This document shows positions 50,298 to 62,090 of a stretch of 64,000 nt of DNA, piece after piece; within the stretch, counting starts at the first letter, position 1; every line of letters starts with the position of its first letter. A model generated the notes under the pieces. The model saw only the letters and a program-made list of their open reading frames with translations. It was not told where the DNA came from and did no database searches. Made by a program: the position numbers and the translations under genes. The stretch spans positions 1,119,333-1,183,332 of the forward strand of contig NC_133399.1 of NCBI RefSeq assembly GCF_047511655.1. The letters run 5' to 3'. Source of the stretch: Castor canadensis (taxonomy: Eukaryota > Chordata > Mammalia > Rodentia > Castoridae).

Positions 50298-50415
50298 GGG
50301 GGTGCCACTCAGCGAGGAGAAGTCTTGCTGAGCACCCGAAAGGCCCTGGGTTCCACTCCCCGCACCACAGGAAAAAAAAAACAAACAAAACGTAAAACAA
50401 AAACAAAAACCAAAA
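50298..50415 (+). repeat. ID-like SINE
   Basis: 'gccctgggttccactcccc' then an A/C-rich tail. Confidence 0.7.
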
Positions 50416-50799
50416 CCCAACAATCCTTAGCTGAAGACGCAAAGTCAAGATTGGGGTCAACTTGCTCTCATCACAAAGGTGTCCACAGAGCTCAGAGAGG
50501 CGCAGCAGCCTGGTGGAGGTCACACAGCGGGAAGAGGACACCCATGGCTTTGTCCTCTTAGGGGACAGACGAGTGACCCTGAGCCCCATCCTTTCGCCAA
50601 GGGGCCCGGGCGTCCCTGCCTGTCCTAGTCTTCCTGGCTCCAATTAAAAACAATTTCCAGTTTTTGAAGGTGAGACTCCCCCCAGATCCACACAGCCCTG
50701 GATGTCCCAAAATTCTGTCCTCTGGAGGCAGACAGATATGGCAAAGGAGAACAATTCACTTGAATTAAATCTCAAACACGGAGCCTTTGAAATCTAAAT

Positions 50800-51110
50800 A
50801 CACTTTCTTGCAGTGCTGGGATGGAACCCAGACCCTCGCGCCCACCACTGTGCTGCATCCAGCCCCAAAACACCTTTAAAAACCCAGATGCAGTCGGACA
50901 CCTGTGACTCACGCCTGTAATCCTAGCTACTTGGGAGGCTGAGACTGGGAGGATCATAGTTTGAGGCCAGCCAGGACAAATAGCTCTCAAGACCGTATCT
51001 CCAAAATAACCAGAGCAAAATGGACTGGAAGCATGGCTCCAGTGGTCGAGCGCCTGCTCTGCAAGTGTGAAGTCCTGAGTTCAAACCCCAGTCTTTCAAA
51101 AGAAAAACAA
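50800..51110. repeat. ID (-) and composite SINE (+)
   Basis: Minus 50800-50870; + 50890-51110 with 'gagttcaaaccccagt'. Confidence 0.8.
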
Positions 51111-51740
51111 AAGAAGGTTTCTTCATTTTGCAGAGTCTGAGAATTCTCATCCCCAGGTCCCAAGGGTCCACAGGTCGTGACCTCCCCCAGTGACGACTAC
51201 CAGTCAGCCCAGGCTGGAGGCCTCTCAGCTATTTCTGACTTCTCCAGTCTGCAGCCAGGGCTGGGGTTCTGGGTCACCAACATCTATATCTGGGCCCTGA
51301 GAGAGGCAGGCAGGGGTGGCCGTGGCTGGGAGAGGAAGGCTGTCTGTCACCAGCTTGTCATGTGCTGACCACCTCGTGGCTCATTCCTGCACCAGGAGAC
51401 ACTGAGGCAGGGGAGAGGGATGACTGGGGCCAGCTGTGACACGAGGGCACATCCCAGCAGAAAAGCAAGGGGATGATGTGCAGGCAGACAGGGGGCTCAG
51501 AGACACAGAACAGCGGCTCGGGGGTCAAAACCTCAGACACGCAGCCCTGGGACTTGTCCCCACCTCAGACACATTCTCTGCACATGCAAACCTCAGGACA
51601 TAACCTTTGAGACTGACACTCCCCAGTCACCCCCCTCTGCACCCCGACCTCCGGTGGGGTGCACTTGAGGTCGTGGGTCACAACCCAACACCCAGAGAAA
51701 GCCATTCGGAGGACCCGACCCGACGCGACGCGACACCCAC

Positions 51741-51830
51741 CTGCTGGACCGCGACCGCTGCACTGGGCTCCAGGCGCTGGCTGCACCAGGTGCCTTCCCA
51801 GCGCGGTGGCCACGCCCCCGCGAGCTGATT
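51741..51830 (-). other. Candidate non-coding first exon and promoter of MEF2B
   Basis: On the minus strand a GC-rich segment ends at donor CAG|GTGGGT (cut after 51741). Upstream lie an inverted CCAAT (ATTGG at 51828), a CACGCCCCC box and a near-octamer ATGCAAAC (51846-51853, minus). CpG is dense over 51700-51960. MEF2B has distal non-coding exons in other mammals, so this is a plausible start. A donor-like CCCG|GTGAGA at about 51940 on the + strand could instead mark a divergent transcript. Confidence 0.4.
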
Positions 51831-52744
51831 GGACAGCGCAGGCTCGTTTGCATAAAGAGGCGTGTCTGTGCGCGCCGAGGGGCGGGGACTTGGGCGTGGC
51901 TCCGCCCCGCGGGGTTCAGGAGCGCGGGACTCAGACCCGGTGAGATCCTGGCACGTTAGAAGGGACAAGGACAGGGGAGGGGACCGCAGGAGATCAGCCA
52001 GGGTTCCCTGTCCTAACTGGGTGCCTCGAGCCTGAACGCTGACCCCTGACGCCCCCTATGACTCAGAACCTTATTTTGGATCCTGTCCCAGTCAGGACAT
52101 GTTCCAGCCTTGAAGGAAAAAGAACTTGGGGTTCGGATCCTGACGCCCTCCGGGGACCCAGTCATTGTCGCAGGCCATGCTGAGTCTCGCGTCCATCGAA
52201 ATGGAGGAGCTCTGGGGTCACCTGTGTGGCCTTGCCCAGCTGTGCCTCCACAGGAGAAGGACAGATCCTGGTGTGGGGGGGTGTTGGTCCCACGACCTTC
52301 CCGAGAAGGCCACACTTTCCTCTCCATCATGCCTCGGTCCTTCTCTCTCCCACCTCAAAGGTCACCTGTGGGGACCTTCCAGGACTGGACCCCCAATCCA
52401 GCCCCTCCCCTGTGGTCCCAGCCAGCCCCATCGAGCAGAGAGCCAGGCCCAAGAAGGACCAAAGATTGAAAGTGAAAAGAGTCACTTAATGGTCAGGGGT
52501 CAGGGTTTGGAGGACTGGGCAATTCTGGAGTGGTCCCTATCCCTCCCTACGCACAGTTGGACCACGGGGGAGGGATGGGAGGCTGGGACAGGCCAGAATT
52601 TGGATCAAGGACTGTTCCAGAAGGGTTAGTTGGGGGAGGGGGTTCCCAGAAGTCAGGGAATTTGTATTGGGTTTTCAAGTATGACTAGGAGTTTGCCACT
52701 GGGCTTTGCAAGAGTGATCAACACTTGCAAAATTAAGCAGTGGT

Positions 52745-52945
52745 GCTGGGTGTCAGTGGCTCACACCTGTAATCCCAGCTACTCAGGAGGCAGAGATCAG
52801 GAGGATCAAGGTTCGAAGCCAGCCCGGCAAAATAGTTCACAAGACCCTATCTGGAAAAACCCTTCACAAAAACAGGGCTGGTGGAGTGGCTCAAGGTAAA
52901 GGCCCTGAGTTCAAACTCCAGCACCACAAAAAATAAAAATAAAAA
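52745..52945 (+). repeat. Composite 7SL/ID SINE
   Basis: 'cctgtaatcccagctactc' and 'gagttcaaactccagc'. Confidence 0.88.
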
Positions 52946-53276
52946 GGAAGTAGGGGTGAGGAGAGGTGAAGCTAGAGCAGTGGGTGGGAACTGATGGGGT
53001 TGAGAACCCCAGAGGACATGGAGGAAGGCCTGGAAGGCCTAGATCTGGGGCGGGCTGGCAAAGAGGGAGAAGAGCAAGCAGGCCTAGTACCCGTTCCCTC
53101 TGGCTGGACCCCTGGACGTAGGGGGAAGCATGTGGGACGTGCCAGTGTGTGTGGGACGCTGAGGCAGGAACAGGGGGGCCTGGGAGGTTCATCTGTCTCA
53201 GTTTACCTGTGTGACATGGGCAGTTTGGACCTCTATCCTGGGCACAGCCTTCTCTTGGGACATAAAACCTAGGGTT

Positions 53277-53508
53277 CAGCTGGGCATGGTGGCTCACGCC
53301 TGTAATCCCAGCTACTTGGGAGGCTGAAATCGGGAAGTTCGTGGTTCAAGGCCAGCCCAGACAAATAGTTCATGAGACCCCCATGTCCAAAAATAACCAG
53401 AGCAAAATGGACTGGAGGTGTGACTCAAGTGGTAGAGCCCCTGCTTTGCAAGTGCAAAGCCCTGAGTTCAAAGCCCAGTCCCACCTAAAAACAAAACAAA
53501 ACAAAAAT
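53277..53508 (+). repeat. Composite 7SL/ID SINE
   Basis: 'cctgtaatcccagctacttg' and 'gagttcaaagcccagt', (AAAAC) tail. Confidence 0.88.
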
Positions 53509-54159
53509 CTAGGGTGCGTGCTGTGTCATAAGGGGGACCCTCAGTGCCACACCCTCAGGTGTCTTGAGGACATGCCAGGACCCAGGTCAGCTTGGGGGCT
53601 TCTGCCTCCGCTCTGTGGTGCAGAGTGAGGCTCGGGGAGTGTGGAGGTGGCTGGGGAGCCCGGGCCCCCCAGGGCCGCTCTGTTTACCCGCACAGCCCGC
53701 CCGCCTCTGATGCAACAGGCAGGCTCTGGTTACGTGAGGGCGGTGGCAGCTGGGGCAGCCTCGGGAGCCCAGGGGCGCGGTGGGTGGGCAGGGCTGGCCT
53801 CAGAGCCGAGGCAGCTGGGCAGAGCTCGACCCCTGACCCCGTGCCACCTCCTCCGCCGCCCCTCCCACCCGCCAGCTCCCACCACACCCCCTTGCTCCCT
53901 CCATGCTGCTGCTTGACTGGTCCTGTCCCCTCCCCATCACTACCTCCGTCCCCCAGTGGGACAGTCAGTCTTCTAGTGATCCTGACGACTGGGTCGCTGG
54001 AGAAAGAGGTTGGAAGGTGGAAGGGAGGGCTGGGAGGAGAAAGGGACAGACTGGCCAGACCTGGGAGAAGAGGGAGGCAAGGGAAAGGTGGGGGGAATGT
54101 AGAGGACCTCCTCCCCAGATCGCCCAGAAGGCAGGCAGGGGAAGTCTTTTTTGTTTTAA

Positions 54160-54245
54160 TTTTGGGACAGGCTGACCTTGACCTCAGCATCCTCCTGCCT
54201 GAACCTCCCTAGGTGCTAGGATCACAGGTGCAGACCACGCTCGGC
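54160..54245 (-). repeat. B1-like fragment
   Basis: 'gacaggctgaccttgacctc' and 'tgctaggatcacaggtg'. Confidence 0.6.
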
Positions 54246-54980
54246 CAGGGGGAGGCTGTGAGGGAGTTTCTGAGGCTAGGACCGAGTGGCCTCCTGAGTA
54301 GGGAAGGTTCTGCCCCGCACTGGCTGGCTGTGTGACCTTAGGCCGGTTACCTGACTTCTCTGAGCCTCCTGTGAAAAGCAGCTGGGGAGTCAAGTGTTCA
54401 AAGCCGACTTACGTACGGCATTCCCTCCTCCAAAAGCTTCCTCCACCCGCACACCTCATCGAGCCCGGTGCTGACCCAGGGTGCTGGGCGGGTGGCGTTT
54501 GTGTGGCTCTGTGTCCCTCAGCGTGGGGCACCTCGGGGCCAGGCCCAGTGTGTGAGGCACAGAAGTCAAAGTCGTGTCTCCACAGGTCTCCTGAGTCCCG
54601 CGGAACCCCAGAGAGGGTCTGAGCGGTGCAGGGGGCGGAGGCCATGCTTGGGGCACTTGGAGGCCTTGGTGGGCGTTCCGACGAGGCTGGGGGTGCTTCC
54701 CAGGGGCCTGAGTGCAGAGCAGGCCTGAAATGAAAACCAGGACTCAAGTCAGGAGTTAAGAGCAAATGATAGCTGAAGTTTGACTGTCCTCCCGACCAGG
54801 GCTGCAGACAGATCGGGGACAGTGGCCTGTCCCCTCCCCAACCCCGATCCCCCAGATCCCAAGGAGCCGCTCTCAGTGTTGGTCACTCATAACCGGGTGG
54901 GTGGGAGGCCAGCCTTTGCCTCTTGCGCCCCCTGGTGGTAGACAGGGCAAGGTGCCCGCAGGAGACAAGGGATACTGCAT

Positions 54981-54999
54981 ATGCAAATGACATGCAAAT
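54981..54999 (+). promoter_or_regulatory. Paired octamer (POU) sites
   Basis: Two perfect ATGCAAAT motifs at 54981-54988 and 54992-54999, 11 bp apart, about one helical turn. They lie 3 kb upstream of the candidate MEF2B first exon. Confidence 0.5.
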
Positions 55000-55799
55000 C
55001 ACCACGACCCTGACCGCAGGTGGTCAGAGTCCTGCTCTGGCCAAGGTCACATTCAGCAGCTGTGGGTGGCAGGGAGCCCTGGGAGGGTCTGGGCACCCCC
55101 GTCTAGCTCAGAGCAATTGGCACAGCGGGCTGTGTGTCCTGCAGGCCTGAGTCCTGGGGCATCCCCCAGCTCAGAAGGTGGCCAGTGTTTGTGGGATGAG
55201 TGGCCACGAGGAGGAAAGATGAAGAGCAGGTGGACAGTGAGGTGCAGTCAGTCACGGCCCCGATCTCCTCCCGCGCCAGGAGCCAGCCCAGTGAGAGGCA
55301 GGCTGGGAGGGCTGGCCAGGAGGTGGAGGCGTCCCATTCTTCAGCTCTCCTGTGTCCTGTACCCCTGAGCCCCTCCTAGGCCCCCTGACCCCATGACACA
55401 CCCAGTGTCCGACTGGGGCCTCTCTCTCTGCCCCTCTCCTCCAACCACATGGTGGACGTGACCACACCCTGGCTATCCCCAGACAGGTCTGTCTTCGTTT
55501 TCCTTGGGCACCCTACTGGAACAAGGGACTCTGGGCCGACACGGCGTGGGCGCCCCGCTGGCCGTGGAGGTGCACACACCGTGGACCTGGGATCACTCAG
55601 GCGGCACAGGCTCCTCTGCAACCAACTGCAAAACCAGCTGGGCTGAGATGCACTTGGCCTGTATGGCACCGAGGCCTCTGCAGAGGCCCCAGGAACATGG
55701 CACCCGGCCCTCAGAGCCATACGCCCACGGCCGTGAAGCAGCAGAGCGCATGTCTGTCCTGCCAGAGCACCTAACGGGCACTATAGGCAGTCAGCATGT

Positions 55800-56008
55800 T
55801 TTGAGGGGAGTTTGAACCCAGGGCCTCACAGTTGCGAGGCAGGCGCTCTACCACTTGAGCCACTCCACCAGCCCATTTTTGTGATGGGTATTTTAGACAT
55901 AGGGTCTCGGGAACTGTTTGCCAAGGGCTGGCTTCGAACCGCAATCATCCTGCTCTCTGCTTCCTGAGTAGCTGAGATTACAGGCGCGAGACACTGGCGC
56001 CTGGCAGC
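55800..56008 (-). repeat. Composite SINE
   Basis: 'gtttgaacccagggcct', 'ctctaccacttgagccac', 'tagctgagattacaggc'. Confidence 0.85.
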
Positions 56009-56364
56009 CAGCATTTATTGAGCACCTGCAGGTCAGCCCCTCCCAAGTCAGTTGTCAGTGATCATTGACTGCCCCGCAGGCAGTGAGCACTCCCCAAGCA
56101 CCTGCTGGGACTCACTCCAGGCAGAGCTCTGGGTGTGGGGTGAAGAGGGTGCCCCTGGGTTGGGGGTGGCAGATGCAGGCAGGGCTGCTCCAGCACCTGT
56201 ACTCTGTTCCCATAGCCCTGGCCGCTCCTTTCCTCTGCCTCCCACCTCCAGTCCATCCCCACACTTGGGCCCCTCCCTCCTACTCCAGGACAGGCCTGTG
56301 TCACCTGCTACCACCTCTACTGCTGACCCCTACTCCTCCAGATCGTTTCTATAGACTCCTCCTC

Positions 56365-56450
56365 TTGGGCTGGCAGCCTGGCTGAAGGGGTAGAACGCCT
56401 GCCTAGCAAGTGCTAAGCCCTGAGTTCAAACCCCAGTTCTACCGAAAATG
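56365..56450 (+). repeat. ID-like half SINE
   Basis: 'gcctgcctagcaagtgc' and 'gagttcaaaccccagt'. Confidence 0.8.
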
Positions 56451-56892
56451 GACTCCTCTCCTCCCCAGAACCACTGCCCCTCTGCCCCACACTCCCACCC
56501 AGTGCAGCTGCCATAAGGTCAAAGTCGGGCCGCTCTGGTCCCTAAAGACCCCTGGCTTGGGCCTCAGCACCCATCAGAGGTCAGGCCGGGCTCTCTCATG
56601 GAGGGCTGGGCACATGAAGCCCACGTGGCTGGCAGACAGGTGGGGACACCTTACGCTGCTGCCCACGCACCTCGGGGCACAGAGGGCGGTGGGAAGCTCT
56701 GTGGAAACCAGGGGTTGAGGTAAAGGCGATGGCTTTTGACTGAACGTTGGTCAGATGGCCAATGTCAGCTCACAGCAGAGCAGCGAGGGCCTCCCTTTTT
56801 GGAGGCCAGAGCCCAGACAAACCTGTCCCGCTCCTCCTGGAGGGAAGGGGGCCACACACGCGCTCACATGTGCTCAGGCTCACAGGATTTGG

Positions 56893-57395
56893 ATTTTTTT
56901 CTTGGCAGGGGGTACTGGGGTTTGAACTCAGGGCCTATACCTTGAGCCACTCCACCATCCCTTTTCTTAATGATTTTTTTTTTTTTCCTTTTTATATAGG
57001 GTTTCTTGAACTGTTTGGCCAGGCTGGCTTTGAACCAAGATCCTCCTGACTCTGCCTCCTGGGTAGCTGGGATTACAGGCATGAGCTACCAGCGCCCGGC
57101 TGTTTTTGTTTTTTTTTTTTGTGGTAGGACTGGAGTTTGAACTCGGGGCTTGGCACATGAGCCACACCTCTAGGCCATTTTGCTCTGGTTATTTTGCAGA
57201 CAGGCTCTGGAACTGTTTTCCCAGGCTGGCCTTGAATCTCGATCCTCCCTAGCTCAGCCTCCCAAGTAGCTTCAGCTGGTTTGGTGCTTTGAGACAGGGT
57301 TTCGCTCTGCAGCCCAGGCCAGCCTGGAGCTCGCCATCTCTACGTCCGCCTCTCCAGTGCTGGGATCGCAGGCATGGCCTCTGCAGCTGGCAGCC
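56893..57395 (-). repeat. Three SINEs in a row (two composite, one B1)
   Basis: Segments 56893-57110, 57112-57280 and 57283-57395, just downstream of the BORCS8 poly(A) signal. Confidence 0.85.
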
Positions 57396-57448
57396 TTTTT
57401 GTTTTGTAAGCCACACTTCACAGGGCGTTCAGAGCGTGATAAAACACA

Positions 57449-57454
57449 TTTATT
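57449..57454 (-). terminator. BORCS8: BORCS8 poly(A) signal AATAAA
   Basis: TTTATT on the + strand in AT-rich sequence about 600 bp beyond the last recognised BORCS8 exon. Confidence 0.6.
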
Positions 57455-58045
57455 AAGTTATAACGAACACAAACCCATACAGCGCCCCTCCTCCAAACCC
57501 ACGCCCGCTGTGCTGCACTGCAAGTAGTTTCATCCTCAAGCCATCTACGCCTCTGCTCAGAACCTCTCAGCACAGGGTGACTGGGCACCAGGTGGAGAGG
57601 CCTGGGCCGCCTCCCCGACCCCCATGTCTCCTCGGTCACCTGCTCCAGCCACGCCTGCCTCCCCGTTCCTGTAACGTGCCCAGTCGCCAAGCCCCAGGGC
57701 CTTTGCACTTGCTGCCCCCTCCTCCCCTGGTCACATCCAAGTGGATGTCACTGAGGCCAACTCGTGAGGCCCACACCCCTCTGCTTCCTCCACCATGAGT
57801 CTGAAATGCTCGTCTGTTATGTGTTCACTCAGTTCCTGGGGCTCCCGTGACCTTGCTTGTGCTGGTCACCGCCCTGTCCCCTGAGCTGGGCACACAGCAG
57901 AGCTCAAATCTGGGTGCTACAGTTTCAAAGGACCAGCAGAAGTCACCGCACCGTGAGACGAGGCTTTCTACCCAGCAAGAAGTGGCCACCAGGGACTGAG
58001 CTGCCGGTGTCCCCACAGGAGGAGGCTGCAGTGGCCCTGGCAAAG

Positions 58046-61000
58046 CTACCTGTGGCCCTGGGCGGTGGCGTTCATGTGGTCCCGGATGCTAATGGCCTGT
58101 CTCAGCAGGCCTTCCACGCTGCGGAAGTAGACGCTGCTGTCCACGAGGTTCTTCACGGCGCTGGAAAGGAAGGACAGGCTGATTACACGCCCGCCAGGGT
58201 CGTGGACCCCACGCTCTGGCTCCAGAGGAGTCCAGCCTGGCCGAGCGCGCCATCCTAGGTACCCGGGGGACCCGGCATGTGGCAATGGCACAGCTCTCGC
58301 CGCTGCGGGAAGAGCCTCAGAAGGTGTCTCGCTGGGCAGAAAGTCACTGCTGCTCAGGCGTCCGAAACACCCATGGGCGCTCACGGCACACGGCTGTGCA
58401 AATCTCTTTGATGCTCCAAACGGTGACGGAACAAACTTTCCCTGTGGATACTCTTAGCACCCACGTGGAAAGTCGGTAAGTTTCTCGTCTTTACAGAACC
58501 ATTTGGATGTTTTTTCATTTTAACGTAAATAGTAAAACACTGAAAAAAACCGAAAAAAATTGCTCGCTCAGGCTGCAGGCGGCTTGGTAGTGAGCACTCG
58601 GGTTCCATTCCAGCACCACACAAGAAAAACGTGACCCTCTTCTCAGATGACATCCCCTGCCTCTGCAGAGAGCCTGCCAGCTCGGCTGTCAGACCCATCT
58701 AGGACAAGTCACCCTAACCAGGGCAGCACGACCGTGCTAACTCCTGTCACTGTGCCACAAGGTAAGCATCTCAGGCCACTGGGGTGTCAGCTGCAGGAAA
58801 AGTACAAGTTCTGGCTATTTATTTTTTGTACTGGGGTTTGAACCCAGGGCCTCACTCACGGTAGACAAATGTTCTACCACTTCAGCCATACCTGCTGCCC
58901 TCATGTTTTGTTTTTGAGACAGGGTCTCACAAACTTTGCCCCAGCTGGCCTTGAAATCTCCATCCTCCTGTCTCTGCCTACTGAGCAACTGGGATGCAGG
59001 TGTGAGCCACCACACCCGGCTCCACCTACCACTCTTACCTGGGGTTCTCACCTAGAGGGTCCCGTCTGAGGCTCTCACCTGCAGGCGTACTCCACGGTGT
59101 AGATGGCTCCCTGGCTCTGCTCCTCCCATCGCTGCATGTCGGCCTGAGGAGGTTGGGAGCTGTCAACAGGGAGGTCACTCCCAGAGGCCCCACCTCACCT
59201 CTCTGTTTCTCTGTGCTGGGTGGAGTCCAGGGCCTCAGTCATGCTAGGCAAGTGCTCACCATGGAGCCGCACTCCAGTCCCTCCAGCTTCCTTGGTTGGG
59301 AGTTCAGAGCCCTCGCTGTGACTGTAGACTTCTACCCCCGGCCTTCCTTCCTTCATGGGCGTGTCTGTGAACCCTGACCACCGGGCCCCTGGGCCTTTGC
59401 ACAGCCTGCTCCCTCTGCCCGCACACCCTTCCCTGCGGGCTCCACTCATCATGCAGCTGTCACTAATGCAGACCACGCTGCTCCAGATCTACCCACCACG
59501 TGCCTCCTGGCTGGTGTCCCTGCCTCCGTCCTGCCCCGACAGCCCCGGCTTACCTTGTGCTGGGCCAGCTCGGGCAGTGAGCGGCGTACGTGCTCCTGCA
59601 GCCGGTACAGGGCCACTGACGGCTCGTTGGCCAGGACGTAGACGCTCTCGGTAAACTTGTCTGTGACTGGGTCCAGCATCAACAGTTGGGAAACAGATGG
59701 GGGACAAGGAGACAAGCGTTAGACACCTGACTGCTCAACCCATGTACTGAGCCCAGGAATATTCAGTAGTGTCCCCGCACAGAAGCTGTCAGAATCAGCG
59801 TAGGCTGGGTCTTTTCTGTCACAGAATTTAATCAGTAAAAACCACTTCACTAACTCGCTTCCCGTTCGCTCACTTCATGGACTCTGCTTAATCTGATAAA
59901 AGTTTCCATTAAATAGAACAAAGGAGGCCAAGATCAGGAGGATTGTGGCTCGAAGCCAGCCTGGGCAAATAGTTTGTGAGACCCTATCTTGAAAACCTAA
60001 CACAAAAAGGGCTGATGGAGTGGTGCAAGGTGTAGCCCCTGAGTTCAAGTTTCACTACCACACACACAAACAAAAACAATAAAGGGTCGTTATCCTCAGC
60101 TGGGCCCGGGCAAAATTCCGCCAGATGCCCTGGTTCCGGAGCTGATCACCAAAAACAGTTATTGCTGCTCTGAAACTTCTTTGTTCCCAAAGCCCCCTCC
60201 TAACCTGGCCCCTTTCTAATCAGCCAACTGAGTAGACTGTGATCCCAAACCTGCCCAATCCAGGGGCAGCAGAGGGACAGTGTGGCCTCACGTGAAACCC
60301 CTGCGTCCTCCCGCCCAGTGTGCAGACCTCCCAGGCTTCCTGGAGTGCACCCTTGCCTGTTGACTGCTGAGTAGTGTCGCCTCTCTCGTGACACCCCAAG
60401 ATCGCAAAGCTATTCTAACACAGCTGTTGCCTGCAGCCCCAGGAATGGACTGGAGATAGTCAGGGCAGGGCCTCATTTGAGGGGACATTAGCAGAGAATG
60501 TAAACACACTTGAAGTGGACGCTTCTGCTCAGACCCCCTTGACTTCCTATTACCCTAGTGACCACACCTGGGAAGGGCAATGACTGTCTCAGAACTGCCT
60601 GCAAGTTTACATTCCTGGTGGCCTCCACCATGGCTGGCCAGCGTGAGATATGAAAGCCCTGTGTCCCTCACCAATCTGGGCACATCTTGGAGGGCACCTC
60701 ATCCCCTGGGCTCCCCTGCTTGGTAGGCCGAGCCCTCCTCTCCAGTGGCCACTGAGCACTTGAAATGAGGCTGTTGGGACTGAGAAATTCCATTTTATTT
60801 TGTCGTTCTTGGTTACTGGGGTTTGAACTCAGGGTTTCACACTTGCTAGGCGCTCACCCTACCAAGTGAGCCACTCTGCCAGCCCTTCCTACTTTTGTTA
60901 TTTTTGAGACAGGATCTTGAGTTTTTTCGCCTGGGCAGGCCTAGACCACCCATACCTCCTTCAGAGGTGAGATGGCAGGGTATCCATTACTTTTTGGTGG

Positions 61001-61956
61001 GGCTAGCCTAGATCCTCGATCCTGCTCATCTCCACTTCCCGAGTAGCTGGAATTACAGACATGGGCCACCGTACCTGGCCCAGTTTTTAGTTTTACCTAA
61101 TTTTGCTTTTTTTTTTTTTTTTTTAAAGCTGGTGGCTCATGCCTGTAATCCCAGCGACTCAGGAGGATCTCGGTTTGAAGCCACCTTGAGTAAACAGTTC
61201 ACATTACCGATCTCGAAAAACCTATCACAAAAAATGGGGCTGGTGGAGTGGCTCAAGGTGAATGCCCTGACTTCAAACCTCAGTACTGCAGAAAAAAGAA
61301 AAATTGTTGTACTGGAGGTACACTGTGACATTCACGATATATCATAGTTGAATTCAACGCCTCCATCATTCTTAATTTTACCTAATTTTCATTTTTTTTT
61401 TTTTTTTGTGTGTGTGTGTGGAACTGGGGTTTGCAAGTGCAAAGCAGGCACTCTACCACTTGAGCCACCCCTGGGGTCTGTTTTGCTCTGGTTATTTTGA
61501 AGATGGGGGCTCCAGAACTATCTGGCCTCGAGTCACAATCCTCCCGATCTCAGCCTCGCCGGTAGCTGGGATTACAGGCGTACGCCACCGCGCCCGGCTG
61601 AGACACCCTTGCAATACTGCCTCCTCTTCATCCCGTCTCAGCTCAGCTGTCCTCTCCCTGGCAGTTAATCCGATGCCCCCGGCACCTCCCTGAAGAGGTC
61701 CACAAAGGAGAACACACCTCAAGAAATAAGGAAGCAACACCACAGCGATCACCCCGCCCCGCGATCAATCACAGCACCCTCCCCGCCCGACATGACAGAA
61801 CCGCTTCAGAACTACTCGGCGACGGAGCGGGGATCTGGCGGCAGCCCAGTCACTGCTCCCCCTGCACGCTCCCTCCGCGAGTCCCCGTCCTCTCCATCCC
61901 GGCCCGGGCCCCGCAGCACCTTTCTTCCCCTTGAGCTGCATCTCTGGTTCCTCCAT
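58046..61956 (-). CDS. BORCS8: BORCS8, subunit of the BORC lysosome-positioning complex (C-terminus uncertain)
   Basis: BORC recruits ARL8 to lysosomes and couples them to kinesin. Minus-strand exons: 61956-61920 (MEEPEMQLKGKK), 59666-59554 (VTDKFTESVYV to ELAQHK), 59143-59079 (ADMQRWEEQ to YAC), 58160-58050 (SAVKNLVDSS to NATAQGH). The first four exons match the human protein closely. At 58050 the sequence CACAG|GTAGCT can be read two ways. As a donor it leads to a further exon; the human protein goes on with a short Pro-rich tail (SPEEPPPP). Without splicing it gives GHR and TAG (58048-58046), a 109-aa protein. I could not find the human-like tail downstream, while an AATAAA at 57449 suits the unspliced form. 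The protein is helical and soluble, without membrane segments. Confidence 0.88.
58820..59022 (-). repeat. Composite SINE in BORCS8 intron 3
   Basis: 'ggtttgaacccagggcctc' and 'actgggatgcaggtgtg'. Confidence 0.8.
59205..59285 (-). repeat. ID-like SINE
   Basis: 'gctaggcaagtgctcacc' and 'catggagccgcactccag'. Confidence 0.6.
59925..60085 (+). repeat. Composite SINE, 5' truncated
   Basis: 'caagatcaggaggattgtgg' and 'gagttcaagtttcact'. Confidence 0.8.
60800..61605. repeat. SINE cluster in BORCS8 intron 1
   Basis: Minus 60800-61082, + 61125-61300, minus 61395-61605; poly-T/poly-A runs at the joints. Confidence 0.8.
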
Positions 61957-62090
61957 AGCGGCCTGCGGAAGCTGAGGACGGGCACCGGAAGATCAGCGGC
62001 TGACACCGGAAGTCCAGAGACAGGGAACGCGGCCTAAGTCGCCCGTGAGGAAACCGGACGCCGCATGACTCCAGTTCCGGTGTAAGTTGG
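61957..62090 (-). promoter_or_regulatory. BORCS8: BORCS8 promoter with three ETS sites
   Basis: CACCGGAAG at 61983-61991 and 62004-62012, and its complement TTCCGGTG at 62075-62082, match GABP/ELK sites. They lie 30-130 bp upstream of the BORCS8 ATG in a CpG-rich stretch. Confidence 0.6.

Larger units (their letters stand above)
41381..57430 (-). other. MEF2B upstream introns and flank: mostly repeats
   Basis: SINEs fill about a third. Unique stretches include 42440-43110, 44150-44700, 45760-47300, 49080-50200, 51120-52700, 53510-54150 and 56450-56890. None holds a coding frame I can recognise; the candidate promoter and octamer sites are listed separately. Confidence 0.5.

Noticed and set aside
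58000-58038. Possible last BORCS8 exon after TGCAG at about 58030
   Set aside because: The intron would be only about 20 nt, too short to splice, and the peptide does not resemble the human tail.
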